A stretch of 64,000 bases of DNA from NCBI RefSeq assembly GCF_029784135.1, contig NC_073745.1, positions 240,652,191 through 240,716,190 of the forward strand. The letters run 5' to 3'. This DNA comes from Toxorhynchites rutilus septentrionalis (Eukaryota; Arthropoda; Insecta; Diptera; Culicidae). A program made the translations under genes and the position numbers. Of this stretch, positions 12,446 through 23,213 are shown one piece after another; positions within the stretch are counted from its first letter, which is position 1; each line of letters starts with the position of its first letter. Under the pieces are notes generated by a model. It was not told the origin of the DNA. It worked only from the letters and a program-made list of their open reading frames with translations, and did not search any database.

Positions 12446-13471
12446 TTCCTATATACAGTTATAAAAAGATGACTGGATTGTTCATTGGAAAAAAGTGTTT
12501 CTTCAGAAGGGGGCTATTTTGAAGGCGATAATATAAATATAAACTATTGGCATGCTTCAAGTGACGCGACAATCTGCTTAATGCGGAAACGACCGAACTC
12601 TAATTTTGTATTCGCATTCTGCAATTTCACCGACTCAAATTCTCAAGTCTCTCAAATTGTTTCCCTGTTTTGGCGCAAAACAAAGGACAGAATATTTCTC
12701 AGTCGAACAAACTGCGGACTAATATTGAGTTCCCATCAAAACTTGCTTCATCGGATTGTATTGAGAAGAATTGCGTTCAACTCAGATGATTTAGACTCGA
12801 TCGAATTTCAGAATAATGGTGTTAGTAATTTGAATTTGAGCCATTTCCTGTTGACCGACTGATTTCAATTTAGTACAGATCTTTAGTACTTATGATGATA
12901 CAATTATGTGTCTTCCGTATTATTGTATATACAAACTGGACGCCGTCACATTATCTCTTTTTCACAACCTCCTCAATATGGGCTTGAAGAGCTTAACTAG
13001 AGCTAAAATACAGCAGACCATGGACAAGTTGGAGGGTTGTACCCTAAATACGACCGCACTGTTGACGTAAGATTACATTACGACATTTGTTGTATGTTGA
13101 TTTTGAATATCTTCGAACATATGGGTATTTATTGAAAATGTTTGTCTTGTAAAATACAGAACCTCCAGGTAAAAAAAACGCGCTATTTGGAAAATCCGCG
13201 TGAATTTAAAAATCCCCGTAAAAAATACGCTAATTGGAAAGTCCGCGTAAAAAACCTGGGTGTACACCATGAAATACGTCGAGTGAAGTTTTCGTACTCG
13301 GGGCGGAAGAATTCATTCGCACACCATTCAAGTGACTAATCATGCTGTTCTTTGAGATCTACTTTTGTCCCAATCAATTGAAGTAGTGATCGAGACTCAT
13401 TGAAACCCGTCGTTATTTCGGTTTGTTTTCAGAAAGAAACAGAAACAGCAGGTTCGACATCTTTCATTCCT
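12446..13471. other. No recognised gene; repeat fragments
   Basis: A 125-residue open frame at 12485-12862 shows no motif. A word TGAGCCATTTCCTGTTGACC near 12838 is related to one at about 9500. A fragment beginning GGAGGGTTGTACC near 13031, with ACGACCGCACTGTTGACGTA, is related to 16838. Confidence 0.3.
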
Positions 13472-14092
13472 AAGGTGGGCATACACTGTTTGACTGGAGG
13501 TCAAATATTTGACATTTTTTGACAGATAAAGTTCGGTTTGAAGTTTTTACAAACACTATTTTGTTTGCCACTCTTCAATTATCAACAGTGGCAAACAATG
13601 TCAAACATTGAAAATAAAAAAAAATCGACTGAATTAATTGAAGTACATGACTAACCGAGTGCTCCCTTGGCCGAGTGGTTAGCGTCATAACTAACATGCC
13701 GGGTGTTCGGGTTCGATTCCCGTTCTGGTCGGGGGGATTTTTCGTCAAAGAAATTTCCTCCGACTTGCACTGTGATCACGCGTATTCTAGAGCTTGTCAT
13801 TGCATTCAAGGCGTGTTATTTGGCATAGAAATCTCAACTAAGTACTAATAAAAATGACGCAAGTAATACTACGTTGAGACGGCGAAGTTCCTCTAGGAAC
13901 GTAAGTGCCATTGAAGAAGAAGAAGAATAACATGACTAACCATGTACAGGTTCGAAGAACGGACCGAAAAAATATTCTAGGCATCCAATAACTGAATATT
14001 TGTTTGTCATGTTTTGTGTCGAATATATTCGATACGTTGATCAAATTTTATCTGTCAAAAAGAGTCAAAGTGTATGTGTATGAGCACCCTTA
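13472..14092. mobile_element. MITE with TTTTTGACAGATAAA inverted arms, split by a SINE
   Basis: The left arm (AGGTGGGCATACACTGTTTG, later TTTTTTGACAGATAAAGTT) is mirrored by the right arm at about 14040-14092 (AATTTTATCTGTCAAAAAG, later GTGTATGAGCACCCTT). The core is AT-rich and non-coding. The SINE at 13657-13929 sits inside and is younger. Confidence 0.65.
13657..13929 (+). mobile_element. tRNA-derived SINE (family A), full length
   Basis: The head is tRNA-like, with an A box in TGGCCGAGTGGTTAGCG and a B box GGTTCGATTCC. It is followed by a tRNA-unrelated body and a GAAGAAGAAGAAG tail. A perfect 12-base target-site duplication, ACATGACTAACC, flanks it at 13645-13656 and 13930-13941. Such SINEs are copied by LINE machinery. 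The intact duplication suggests a recent insertion. It is not a working tRNA gene because the acceptor stem is not closed. Confidence 0.9.
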
Positions 14093-14131
14093 CCCTTCTC
14101 GCATTCCTGCAAGAGTGTGACGTTAACACAT

Positions 14132-15060
14132 AGGGGAAGACCGGAACAGACGGACAGGGCGGGTAGGATGGACATTCATGTATAATCGATAAAATACATT
14201 TTTATTCAAAACTAGCTGACCCGGCGAACTTCGTCCCGCCCAACTTTATTGTTTTGATATGAATTTAACACATTTGGCCTTCCTTTTTTATTTATATAGA
14301 TAGGAATGCGTTATTTCACCTGAAAATCCATCTCCACTTTCAAACAAAAATCAATTTCGATAGCGCAAACATTGAACGGACCGACAACGCTTATCAAGAT
14401 GTAATTTTAAAACATATAGGAAATCAATTTTCCGAATTCTCCGATCTTCTTTCAGAGTTTCCCGAAAATTTTATTAATTTTACTCTCCATAACATTGATC
14501 TACGGGCAAAGACGAATACATCAAAATAAAGATGGCTCAAATCGGACGATTCCATCTTCGGGTCTCGCGCTTAGCAACACATTTGCCCTTACATTTTTAT
14601 TTATATAGATTTGAACGATGTACAGACTCGCAATACAGTGTATCAATTGATTTGACACTCACTGTGTTCCCCCTTCTGGCCGTCTGTCAAAATTGTGAAC
14701 AGTGTGTGAACAGTTCGATGTAAATTTTAATCTGTAGAAAATAAGGTTATCGTTGCTAACAAGTAATTTATTGAATATTTTTCGTTACGTCTCGTTACTT
14801 CCTTTCCTTCCATTTCCTCGAATCAGCGGTGAGTTTCCTTATTTTCACTCCAGAAATATTGATGTTTAAATAATACTAATCAAGTCGGGTAAGACGAACA
14901 CCGAAGGGAAAGACAAACGTTATGTTTGGGAAACGATTTGATTAATTCCTTCTTTTTTCAACAGATGTCCACTAACTACGTTTGCAAGAGCAACCAGTCA
15001 TCATGGACGAATCAGCAGAGCGATTTTTAGAACATAATCCGAATCTGTCATTCCGAAGCT
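14132..15060 (+). mobile_element. Pogo-like DNA transposon relic with an intron, copy 1
   Basis: The left end GGGGAAGACCGGAACAGACG is followed by leader sequence, a GCG|GTGAGT donor at 14829 and a TTCAACAG acceptor ending at 14964. Next come ATG and NYVCKSNQSSW, like the start of the Psq/CENP-B-type helix-turn-helix of pogo-class transposases (N-Y-x-R-K-S-N-R-x-S-W). The same leader, intron and start recur at 29455-29730. No catalytic domain remains. A CTAGCTGACCCGGC element interrupts it. Confidence 0.5.
14212..14610 (+). mobile_element. CTAGCTGACCCGGC-family repeat, copy 1
   Basis: The repeat starts ACTAGCTGACCCGGCGAACT and ends in TTTTATTTATATAGAT, the two termini seen in this insect-wide dispersed family. 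It carries the usual AAGATGGCTCAAATCGGAC stretch near the end. A second TATTTATATAGAT at 14290-14302 may mark an internal deletion or a second partial copy. It is non-coding and its class is uncertain. Confidence 0.55.
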
Positions 15061-15654
15061 ATTTTAGGCATGAAAAAATGAAAAAAATTACAAGCCCTTC
15101 TAGGTGATTGCAGTCAAGCCTTTTTGTTAAATAATTTTTAGAGCTTTTTGAAGATCTCCAAAACTTATCGAGTACATAAACTTGAATTGAATGTCCATCT
15201 TTCCCTTCAAGTGTCTATTTTTCCCGACTCTTTCATATTTTTCAAAGATGACGAACACATTGATTTTGCAATAACTTCTGCCTCAAAAACAATCTTTATT
15301 ATTAATCTAAAAATCCCCAAAAAACAAACTATGCATGGGTTATACCTATGATTTAACCGCAAGGTTGTGTAGGACTGCCGTTGGCTTAGTAATCATTTGT
15401 GATTTTTCAATCAGCAATAATCGCACCTCGGATGTCTCTCATTGGGTACGATATCGCAGAGCTATCTTTTGTATGTATTGATTAAGTTATTGATTAAACT
15501 AGTGAATGAATGACACAATTTACGAATTCAATTGCAAACAAATCCTAATTTAGCTCAATTCATGCATTATGGTAGTGGTTATCACAGCAAATAGTTATCA
15601 ACATTTTGCCTAATCATCAAACGGTATGCGTAGGAGTTGTACCCGCTCTCGTAG

Positions 15655-16090
15655 ACCGTGTTAGCAAAACGAATTCCGGAGTGTAATAATGCATGGGAGT
15701 ATAAAAGTACTGCCATGATCTGCAATGCCGATTTTCCCAACTTATTGGTTACGGAATCTGTGTTGGGAAAACACATTCCGGTTTGCAAAAATACAATCGA
15801 GTACAAAAGTACTCGCAGCTTGGTTTTGAAATCCGTGTTAGGGATATATTCCGATTTGCAGAAACACAAACGAGTAAAAAATACCCACAACTTGCATTTA
15901 TTTTTCAATGCCAGTTTCCCCAGGCTCCATGGTTTTGAAATCTGTGTTAGGGAAACATTCCAACTTGCGAAAACGCAAACGAGTACAAGCGTACCCTCTG
16001 ATTGCATCTTATTTGCCATGCCGATTTTCCCAGGCAGGCTGGTTTTGAAATCCATGGGTTTGAAGTCTGTGTTAGGGGAACATCCATTCA
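15655..16090. repeat. Degenerate tandem repeat, units about 75-125 bases
   Basis: Words of the type TTTTGAAATCTGTGTTAGGG recur at 15655, 15757, 15832, 15941 and 16066. Each is followed by ATTCCRRYTTGC, AAACGAGTACAA and CCGATTTTCCCA. Spacing varies (102, 75, 109, 125 bases), so units have lost or gained segments. Both strands stay open for over 150 codons, which comes from the repeat and is not evidence of a gene. Confidence 0.8.
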
Positions 16091-16359
16091 TTCCAGCGAT
16101 GGTACCTTAATCGTTGCGCAATCGTAACTGAGTGGATTTCCAAGCGGCACTCGCTTTTATGCCGATTAAGGCTATTGAAACAAGCTTTTGGATCAAAAAG
16201 TAACAAGCATAGGACGCGTAGACATTTTATCTTTCGAATGAAGTGTATATCATACCATTTCGTCCAATTGTTTTGGAGCTATTAACGCTTAAAATCTCGT
16301 TCTCCGGCGTAACGCTTTCGTTTGCGAAAGTTTCAACTTACACCCCAGTATAGAAATGA

Positions 16360-16910
16360 AAGACGTAGTCCTACGTCAAAAACTTTTACTTATGGTGTCC
16401 GTCTTTACCACCCTTCCCATAAGAAAGGGAACATTAGAAAATGCTCTTCCAACGCTTGCTTTGTACATACCCTGCCTATATAACAGTGAATGAACAAAAA
16501 TCGTGCTTTACTGCGGAACGCCCAAATCCGCGGTCTCGAATTATTGTTTTCGTTGACCTCAATACGTTCATTCATATTCATTTGAGAAAAGTGTAGCTTC
16601 TCGTTTGACAATGAACACTTCCTCAAACGAACGAGTATGAATGCTTTTTTTTGATGAAACATGATATTTAAATTTAGTGCATTTCTTTCAATCGTGCGTT
16701 TAAGAAACTTTAACACTTCTCATTTTGTGAGTGTGTGCGTGCTGAAAGATTCCACTATTTTAATTTTAACATTCGCTTCTCAGTTGTCAAAATGGTGTAC
16801 AAGCAATAGAAGTAATTTATTAAAAAAAAGTCACAGGAGGGTTGTGTCCGAGACACGACCGCATAATTGACGTAGGATTCCGTTAGGTTATCTGTTGATT
16901 TTGGATAATT
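16360..16910. repeat. Fragments of a GACGTAGGACTACG-containing dispersed repeat
   Basis: AAGACGTAGTCCTACGTCAAA lies near 16358. GGAGGGTTGTGTCCGAGACA, with ACGACCGCATAATTGACGTAGGA, lies near 16836. Related words occur at 7660, 8764, 13031-13080 and 17915. These look like ends and interior of one mosquito repeat family. The rest of the stretch shows no gene. Confidence 0.4.
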
Positions 16911-17117
16911 ACATCGTTAAACTCTTTGATAATGATTAGGTGGACCTGAAAAGGACCGTTTTGTTTGGTTGTTGGGTATTGTTTGTTCATTCCACCAGTG
17001 TTTAACGGGTGATGATGACAGAAGGATGATAAACAGTCGTTGGATGGTGCGTATCAGATAAAGGATACCGAAGTGGAACGAGATATGGTGAGAACCGCAC
17101 TCTATGATCCTAGACGA

Positions 17118-17617
17118 NNNNNNNNNNNNNNNNNNNNNNNNNNNNNNNNNNNNNNNNNNNNNNNNNNNNNNNNNNNNNNNNNNNNNNNNNNNNNNNNNNN
17201 NNNNNNNNNNNNNNNNNNNNNNNNNNNNNNNNNNNNNNNNNNNNNNNNNNNNNNNNNNNNNNNNNNNNNNNNNNNNNNNNNNNNNNNNNNNNNNNNNNNN
17301 NNNNNNNNNNNNNNNNNNNNNNNNNNNNNNNNNNNNNNNNNNNNNNNNNNNNNNNNNNNNNNNNNNNNNNNNNNNNNNNNNNNNNNNNNNNNNNNNNNNN
17401 NNNNNNNNNNNNNNNNNNNNNNNNNNNNNNNNNNNNNNNNNNNNNNNNNNNNNNNNNNNNNNNNNNNNNNNNNNNNNNNNNNNNNNNNNNNNNNNNNNNN
17501 NNNNNNNNNNNNNNNNNNNNNNNNNNNNNNNNNNNNNNNNNNNNNNNNNNNNNNNNNNNNNNNNNNNNNNNNNNNNNNNNNNNNNNNNNNNNNNNNNNNN
17601 NNNNNNNNNNNNNNNNN
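17118..17617. other. Assembly gap of 500 N
   Basis: Exactly 500 undetermined bases; the round length points to a placeholder of unknown true size. Apparent open frames through it are artefacts. Confidence 0.99.
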
Positions 17618-18124
17618 ATTCGCGAAAACTGAATGAACGATCGGAAAAAGTCACAAACGGGCCCAAAATACCCATAAATTCACACAAGATCTCCACCGAC
17701 AAACAAATCATAAAAGTCAGTTTGCTTCTAATTTTGGATTTTGTTTTAGAAATCATCGAAATAATTCTTTAGGACAACTATATCAAAATTATCAAAAGTA
17801 AAAAAATTTTTGAATGGACCGATGCCGCTAGAAGCCATGATGTGGGCTGACCTGGTACATCTTTTATTATTTCCTACATGATCAGTGTTCAAATTTTTAC
17901 CCCCATATATTCCTGTTAGACGCAGTCCTATGTCAAAAATCAAATCGGGAATAAAACGCACAAATGTACTCACTAACAAAGGTTCACGTCAAGTTTGAAC
18001 ACTTTTCTCATAAATGAATGACAACAACTTGCTTGATTGAAATTGTCAGTTTGGAATTTTCTTGATGAGAATGCGTAAAAAGAATAAGAAGAAAACAAAC
18101 TATCTGTCATTCAGCTGGCTCCTC

Positions 18125-18927
18125 TCTCTCAGGTTTACACATGCCTTAGCAAACTGTAGTTGTATTTTCATATCCACCGTTGAGATGTAATACTTTTCAC
18201 GGCCAACACGACAGATTGTTCTGTATGCTGCTCTCCCGACAGTGTCTCCGCAGACAGGTCTTCCAATGATGCCGGCTACTTCGGTAGTCAATTTAGGAAT
18301 CTTCTTCCATTCGATTCAAAGATATTAGTTTTCGGCTCATCCGTATAAAAGACCTTGTTCCAGAACTCCTTAGGTCTGTTTACACATGCCTTAGCAAACT
18401 GTAGTTGTGTTTTCATATCCACCGTTGAGATGTAATACTTTTCACGGCCAACACGACAGATTGTTCTGTATGTTGCTCTCCCGACAGTGTCTGCGCAGAC
18501 AGGTCTTCCAATGATGCCGGCTACTTCGGTAGTCAATTTAGGAATGTTTGTTTTAGGGTTCTTTCGCAATGTTGCACAATTAACCGTTCATCATCAGAAG
18601 ATAGGATCCGTTTGCGTTCTCTACCGGGAGATTTTCCATGGCTCCTTCGTATTTCCACTTTTTTTTTCCCAAAATATATTTTTTATTAAGGCACATGTGG
18701 CGTTAGCCTGACGGGGCCGGGAGTTCAATATTTTGACAATTTTTGTCTTACAACTATGTTAGTAATATGTAACCGATTACTCGATTTCCACTTGTTTATG
18801 CTTTTTTTACTGTAGAGTGGGTTCTTCCCACAGCAGCTGCTATTTCCTGCAATGTCTTTCAATGACAATTCATACTTATTATCATTGTATGTGTAACAAT
18901 ATCTATTTCTTTCCTCTAACTTGCCAT
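18125..18927 (-). pseudogene. Tc1-like (DD34E-type) transposase with internal duplication
   Basis: The minus-strand ATG at 18927 is followed by a stop at codon 4. The N-terminal helix-turn-helix is then readable in pieces (YNDNKYELSLKDIA, GRERKRILSSDDERL). Next come KLTTEVAGIIGRPVCADTVGRA, ISTVDMKTQLQFAKACVN and the first catalytic region as FYTDEPKTNIF. About 175 bases (KLTTEVAG to AKACVN) are repeated 245 bases apart, so that block occurs twice. Homology ends after the second copy. The second Asp and the Glu are absent. It is also interrupted by a short retroposon at 18661-18783. Confidence 0.8.
18661..18783 (-). mobile_element. Short retroposon (LINE/SINE 3' end) with target-site duplication
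   Basis: A 123-base insert with a T-run at its left (a poly-A tail on the minus strand) lies inside the Tc1 relic. It contains GGCACATGTGGCGTTAGCCT. A 10-base duplication ATTTCCACTT flanks it at 18651-18660 and 18784-18793. It is a 5'-truncated retroposon too short to classify. Confidence 0.7.
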
Positions 18928-19405
18928 TTTGATAAAGAAAAATTCAAACATCAATAAAATATAAAAACCAGCACTGCCCAAACAATGGTTAAGTGTTGAC
19001 ATCAGTCACGGATGAAAAAAGTACGCTAATTCGCAAAGAAACTTACTTGCAAGACCACGGATGAAAAAAGCACGCTAATTCGCAAAGAAACTTACTTGCA
19101 AGACTAATTTGTTCGGAGAAATTTAAGATGTACTCTCAATTTTGCGATGCCTAGAATAGAGATTGTATTCAATTTTTAGGAATAAACAGTTAGCAGAAAA
19201 CTTTTCTCGGAATTTTATTGCACGTACAGCTAGTTAAATGTGTGAGCATCAATGCATCATGCATCAATGTATTCAGAATATTTTATACAAAATAAATGGA
19301 AAGTATCGTCGAGTAGCATTTCTGCGATAGACTGTATGTCAAAATCGTCAATCGGGCTTCCCAAACGTAATGAACAAATCTATTTACAAACACAGATCGT
19401 ATTTA

Positions 19406-20513
19406 AAGCCTGTCCATGTTAAATTTCGGACACAAGGCGATGCCAGTAAAACAAAAATTCACGTAATACAACAAAACCGATTGTTTATTTCAGTAAAATA
19501 GACAAGGAAACAAGGAACAAGGAAAGCTTACTTCGATGTTGATTACGTTGTCTGTAAAATTCACGAACTTTCTTGGGAACATCTGCCATTAGGTTCCGTA
19601 CAGTATCCTCAGATATGCTGGCGGCGGCGCTTTTCCATCTCCTCTTGGAATCATTAAGGCATTCGCTTTCTTCTTAGTTTCGAATAGTTTTCGCTTAATC
19701 AGAGCCCAGTACTTTTCCACTGGGCGAAGTTCTGGACAGTTCGGTGGATTTGCTGTTTTGGCACATATTTGACCTCATGTGCATTATACCATTCCAGGAT
19801 TGATTTCGCATAGTGACGAGAGAGATTTGGATTTTCGGCCACAACTGCATATGACCTGCCAAACCAAATACTTTTTGGGAAATTTGGAGAAACACTCGGC
19901 TACGGCATTCCTTCGCATTGCAGTATAAAAAGCGAGACCCGGAAGCTGTTTGAAGTCTTCGAGAACATAAGTTTCATCGTCCATTATGGAGCATGAACAT
20001 TTTTGCAAAAACTGGGTGTAGAGCACCTTAGCACGGCTTTTTGCAGTGAAATTTTGTTTATCATCACGATTGGGCACCTTTTTCACTTTGTACGCCTCCA
20101 GTTCATGCCTCTGCTGCACTTTTTGTACAGATGATTTTGATTTTCCAACCTTTCGAGCCAAATTTATAACTGAAAAGTTGGGATGTTTCTCAATAATGGC
20201 AACCACCTTTCGGTCCATCTGTCGGGAGCATACTTTTCGATTTTTTCCACTTCCAACCTTCCGATCCACAGTTATGCGCTGATCAAACGATTTGCACACA
20301 CTAAACACGGTACTCTTCGGCAGTTTTAGCTTCCGTTCGCGCAAAATGCGTTTGCGGACTTCCACTTTATTCGACGCCATTTTACCAAACTAAAGAAGAA
20401 TGTAAACATGTTGGACGTCGAAAAAAAGAGGAGCGTTTCAGCTGTCATGTAAGTGAAATATTTCGTAAACTACGCTGAAAGAAAAGTGTCCGGAATTTAA
20501 CGTGGACAGGCTT
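19406..20513 (-). mobile_element. DD37E-type IS630-Tc1-mariner element, copy 1
   Basis: The element is 1108 bases with TA on both sides (19404-19405, 20514-20515). Its 28-base inverted ends start AAGCCTGTCCA and end CGGACAC, with 26 of 28 matching. It carries one transposase on the minus strand. Family knowledge: DD37E elements were described from mosquitoes. Confidence 0.85.
19560..20380 (-). pseudogene. DD37E transposase, deleted and frameshifted
   Basis: The ATG at 20380 opens MASNKVEVRKRIL. The DNA-binding half follows (SGKNRKVCSRQMDRKVVAII, NLARKVGKSKSSVQ). Next is the first catalytic Asp in CSIMDDETYVLEDFKQLPG and LVWQVICSCGRKSKS. A deletion then removes the second-Asp motif (normally W-P-D-L-A-S-x-H-Y). 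After two frame changes the end is readable as RHYAKSILEWYNAHEV, then NPPNCPELRPVEKYWALIK, where the Glu of PVEKYW is the third catalytic residue. It is dead but still complete at both ends. Confidence 0.85.
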
Positions 20514-21633
20514 TAAGCAACCCTGAAAACATTCGTTGATAGAACAACTGCTGTCTCGTGCTTTACATTTATCTAGTAATATATTGAATGTTTACAGCAC
20601 TCGTTCACTAACTGGGCTACTGGGATAACTGAGGGGCTTTCCACATGCCACGTGGACAGAAAAAGCACAATTTAAGACTCCCCCTCTCCCTCCGTGGACA
20701 ATCGCACACATTTACATACCCCTACCTCTTTTTGTCCACGTGGACGTTTTTCCTTTTTTAATTAAAATAATAAAGGAAATAACTGAATTGCGCATAAATT
20801 CCATTTTATTTCATTTCAGTTTATTTTATATCAAATTTTACAAGCTGTACCCTGATGTAACTGCTTTACTGTAAAGCAAAGCACAAGCACACGTTTCATA
20901 TGAGTATAATTTTGAAATACTTGTGAGTATACAATTTTTTTTTTGTTTTTCCATTATCACACGGAAACATGCAATGCACAGTTGACCAGATGAAGAACCA
21001 TCCGCATCTGAATGTAAACTACACAACTTCAAAAATTGATCTTGAGTTTTACTAATTGTAATGGCAAACGTGAATCGAATAAAAATAAATGAATTTAAAG
21101 TCATACTCAAATACAATTTCAGCTCACGATTTTTTTAACACTTGCAAAAAAATGTGTTGATATCACATAGAATACATATTTGATACAAGAAAGTTGATTT
21201 ACGTTCACAGCTTTATTTCAGAAGTGTACTTATCCCTTCTGGAAATCCATTAACACCATCGCCAGTAATAATCCAATTAACCTGATGATTTGCTTCCATT
21301 CGATTCATATGAAATTCCAGTAGAACCTTTTACTACAGAGATATTATCGATCGAACGATCGCACAGCAAATTGATGGGCTGTTGTGGAAACTTGACAAAA
21401 TTCCAATACTTTGAAAAATTGTAACTTTTCGAGAAAAGTAATACAAAAAATTGATTTTACACGTACTTCTGCATGAAAAACTATACAAACATTATTATCC
21501 TAAGACTGACTGTTCTCGAGATAGAACAAACTTTATAGAAAGTGATATTTGATGAAAAAACCAACCATAATATCACATGACAACTCCACCATTACGGAAT
21601 CGTTTAATTTTTATAGTTTTGGACTATGAACGT

Positions 21634-22592
21634 TAGGGTGCCAATGAATGTATGGGAAAAAATCGACTCTAAAATTTCAAAAAGATACCCATACAAAACG
21701 TTCACCACCTCGAGAAAACACAAAAACACAGCGAGTTGATATGAAACCATAACCACACAACCAAACAAAAAGTAAATAATTCTGAAAGCTACGTCTCGCT
21801 ACTCGTCTCACGTCTTGTCATGAAAGCGTCAAGAACGAAACACCTATCGTTCAGCATCTTGTTCGGACCTAAGGGAGAGTGGCGCAAAGCGGTCAAAGTT
21901 TGAGTTTTTTGAAAATCGAAAAATCAACCGAGGGGGGAAACGAAAAATCACTGAAAATCGATGTTTAAAAAATAATATTTGATGTCAAATGTCTTAAAAT
22001 TGCATTACACGTCGAGGTTTACAGTTATCTAAAAAAAAAAGATTTTTGTCAAAAATCGATTTTTCAGACGGAAACACGACCAAGCGCCAAAACTTTTTTT
22101 TTAACAAAAAAATTTCGAGAACTGTCAAATTGTAACGTCTGCAACACCAGTAAATGAAATCCGAATGAGCTAATATTTTGCATAGGATATATTATCGCGC
22201 AAATCAACATTTCGTAGCAAGTTCCGAATGAAAAATCGAGATAACTATTTTTATTGGCGCCCTAAGCCATACTTTTCGTTTCGTATTCCGAAAAAAAGTC
22301 CCAGAGTAGCAATTTTTGACAAAAAATATTTTCGGGATGACACTAGATCTCGACGATTCATGCCATTTTAAGAAATTTGGCATCAAAAAATTTTTTCGAA
22401 AGCTCTGATTTCCTTTACTCCCCCTTGGGTGATTTTTCGATTTTCAAAAAACTCAAACTTTGACCGCTTTGCGCCACTCTCCCTTAGGTCCGATTGAGGT
22501 GATATTTTGCATAGAGTTTTTTTTCGAGGTGGTGAACATTTTTATGGAGTAACTTTTTGAAATTCGAGATGACAATTTTCATTGGCTCCCTA
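21634..22592. mobile_element. hAT-like MITE with 8-base target-site duplication
   Basis: The ends TAGGGTGCCAATGA and TCATTGGCTCCCTA are inverted, and similarity continues inward (AATTTCAAAAAG, GTTCACCACCTCGA). The 8-base ATGAACGT flanks both sides (21626-21633, 22593-22600). An 8-base duplication with short ends fits a hAT-type non-autonomous element. It hosts the element at 21864-22492. Confidence 0.75.
21864..22492. mobile_element. MITE with 64-base near-perfect inverted repeats
   Basis: The left end CGGACCTAAGGGAGAGTGGC runs on through GCGCAAAGCGGTCAAAG to AAATCGAAAAATCA and is repeated in inverse at the right end with no mismatch seen over about 64 bases. The interior contains CCAGTAAATGAAATCCGAAT and TTTGGCATCAAAAAATTTTTT. 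Both stretches recur in the diverged copy at 32270-32700. A TA inside the palindromic flank may be the target site. Confidence 0.8.
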
Positions 22593-22979
22593 ATGAACGT
22601 CTATGCAAAGCCCGTAACTATTTACGTCATAGGATCATAGGAAACAGCTCGGTCGTTCGTAGTTTACGTGAGTTATTTTCAGGGGGAAGTTCAATGATAT
22701 TATTAAAAATATATGATGTACTCTCATGCAATCCGTTTATTGATAATTACGGAACGCTCGAGTTGGGCGGAGAATTCTAAAATGCTTGAATACGGAACAC
22801 TTTTTAGAATTTTTCGAATGTATCGGTGATTGTATTTGAAAAAAAAATATTTATTATTCGTGTCCACGTGGACATAGTCTGTACCCCCTCACCCCTCTCC
22901 GTGGACAAGCGTGGACGATTTCATACCCCCTACCGCCCCTAAAGTTGTACACGTGGTATGTAGACAGCCCTGAGCAACT

Positions 22980-23213
22980 GTGTTTCTTAGTTATCGAATT
23001 TCACTCAAAATAACTTGTTTGATGGGTACTAAAAAGAAACTCGTGCAATTGCGAATGTACATTTCTAATAACATTTTCTCATTGTTAAACCTCGTAAAAT
23101 TGGATATACCGAAGGTTTCTACTGAAAGTTCGAGTTTTTTTGGGCCGTGCGAAAAAAAATTGTATTCGAATGCCTCTTACAACTTTTGACAGCACATGGA
23201 TTTGACATTTATT
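22980..23213. other. Short spacer, nothing recognised
   Basis: AT-rich DNA between two MITEs. The 69-residue open frame has no motif. Confidence 0.3.

Larger units (their letters stand above)
18115..19335 (-). mobile_element. Tc1-like transposon, 3'-truncated and internally duplicated
   Basis: The 5' terminal region is at about 18930-19335 and the transposase relic reads towards lower coordinates. The terminal region is homologous, inverted, to 63655-63996. Shared words include TACGCTAATTCGCAAAGA, AATTTGTT-GGAGAAATT and ACGATAC. The TIR-proximal unit CACGGATGAAAAAAG... is duplicated head to tail (19007-19055 and 19056-19104, 49 bases, one mismatch). The low-coordinate end has no matching TIR, so the copy is truncated. 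Confidence 0.75.
20638..22976. mobile_element. Composite: two CACGTGGACA-type MITE arms around 2.1 kb
   Basis: The left arm (20638-20756) begins GGGGCTTTCCACATGCCACG and contains CTCCCTCCGTGGACAA. The right arm (about 22868-22976) has CTCTCCGTGGACAAGCGTGG and ends GTGGTATGTAGACAGCCC, the inverse of the left start. Each arm has lost its inner terminus and carries a palindromic GTCCACGTGGAC there. Partial copies of the same family are at 29935-29998 and 33281-33376. The core holds other MITEs. Confidence 0.55.

Noticed and set aside
13660..13735. Functional tRNA gene (A and B boxes present)
   Set aside because: Continues into a SINE body with tail and target duplication; no closed acceptor stem. 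The same holds for 23329 and 63030 (minus) and 25365 (minus).
15582..16110. 169- and 150-codon genes on opposite strands
   Set aside because: Both are generated by the degenerate tandem repeat; no codon preference separates the strands.
16917..17772. Long open frames across the first N run
   Set aside because: Most codons are undetermined; the flanks show no coding motif.
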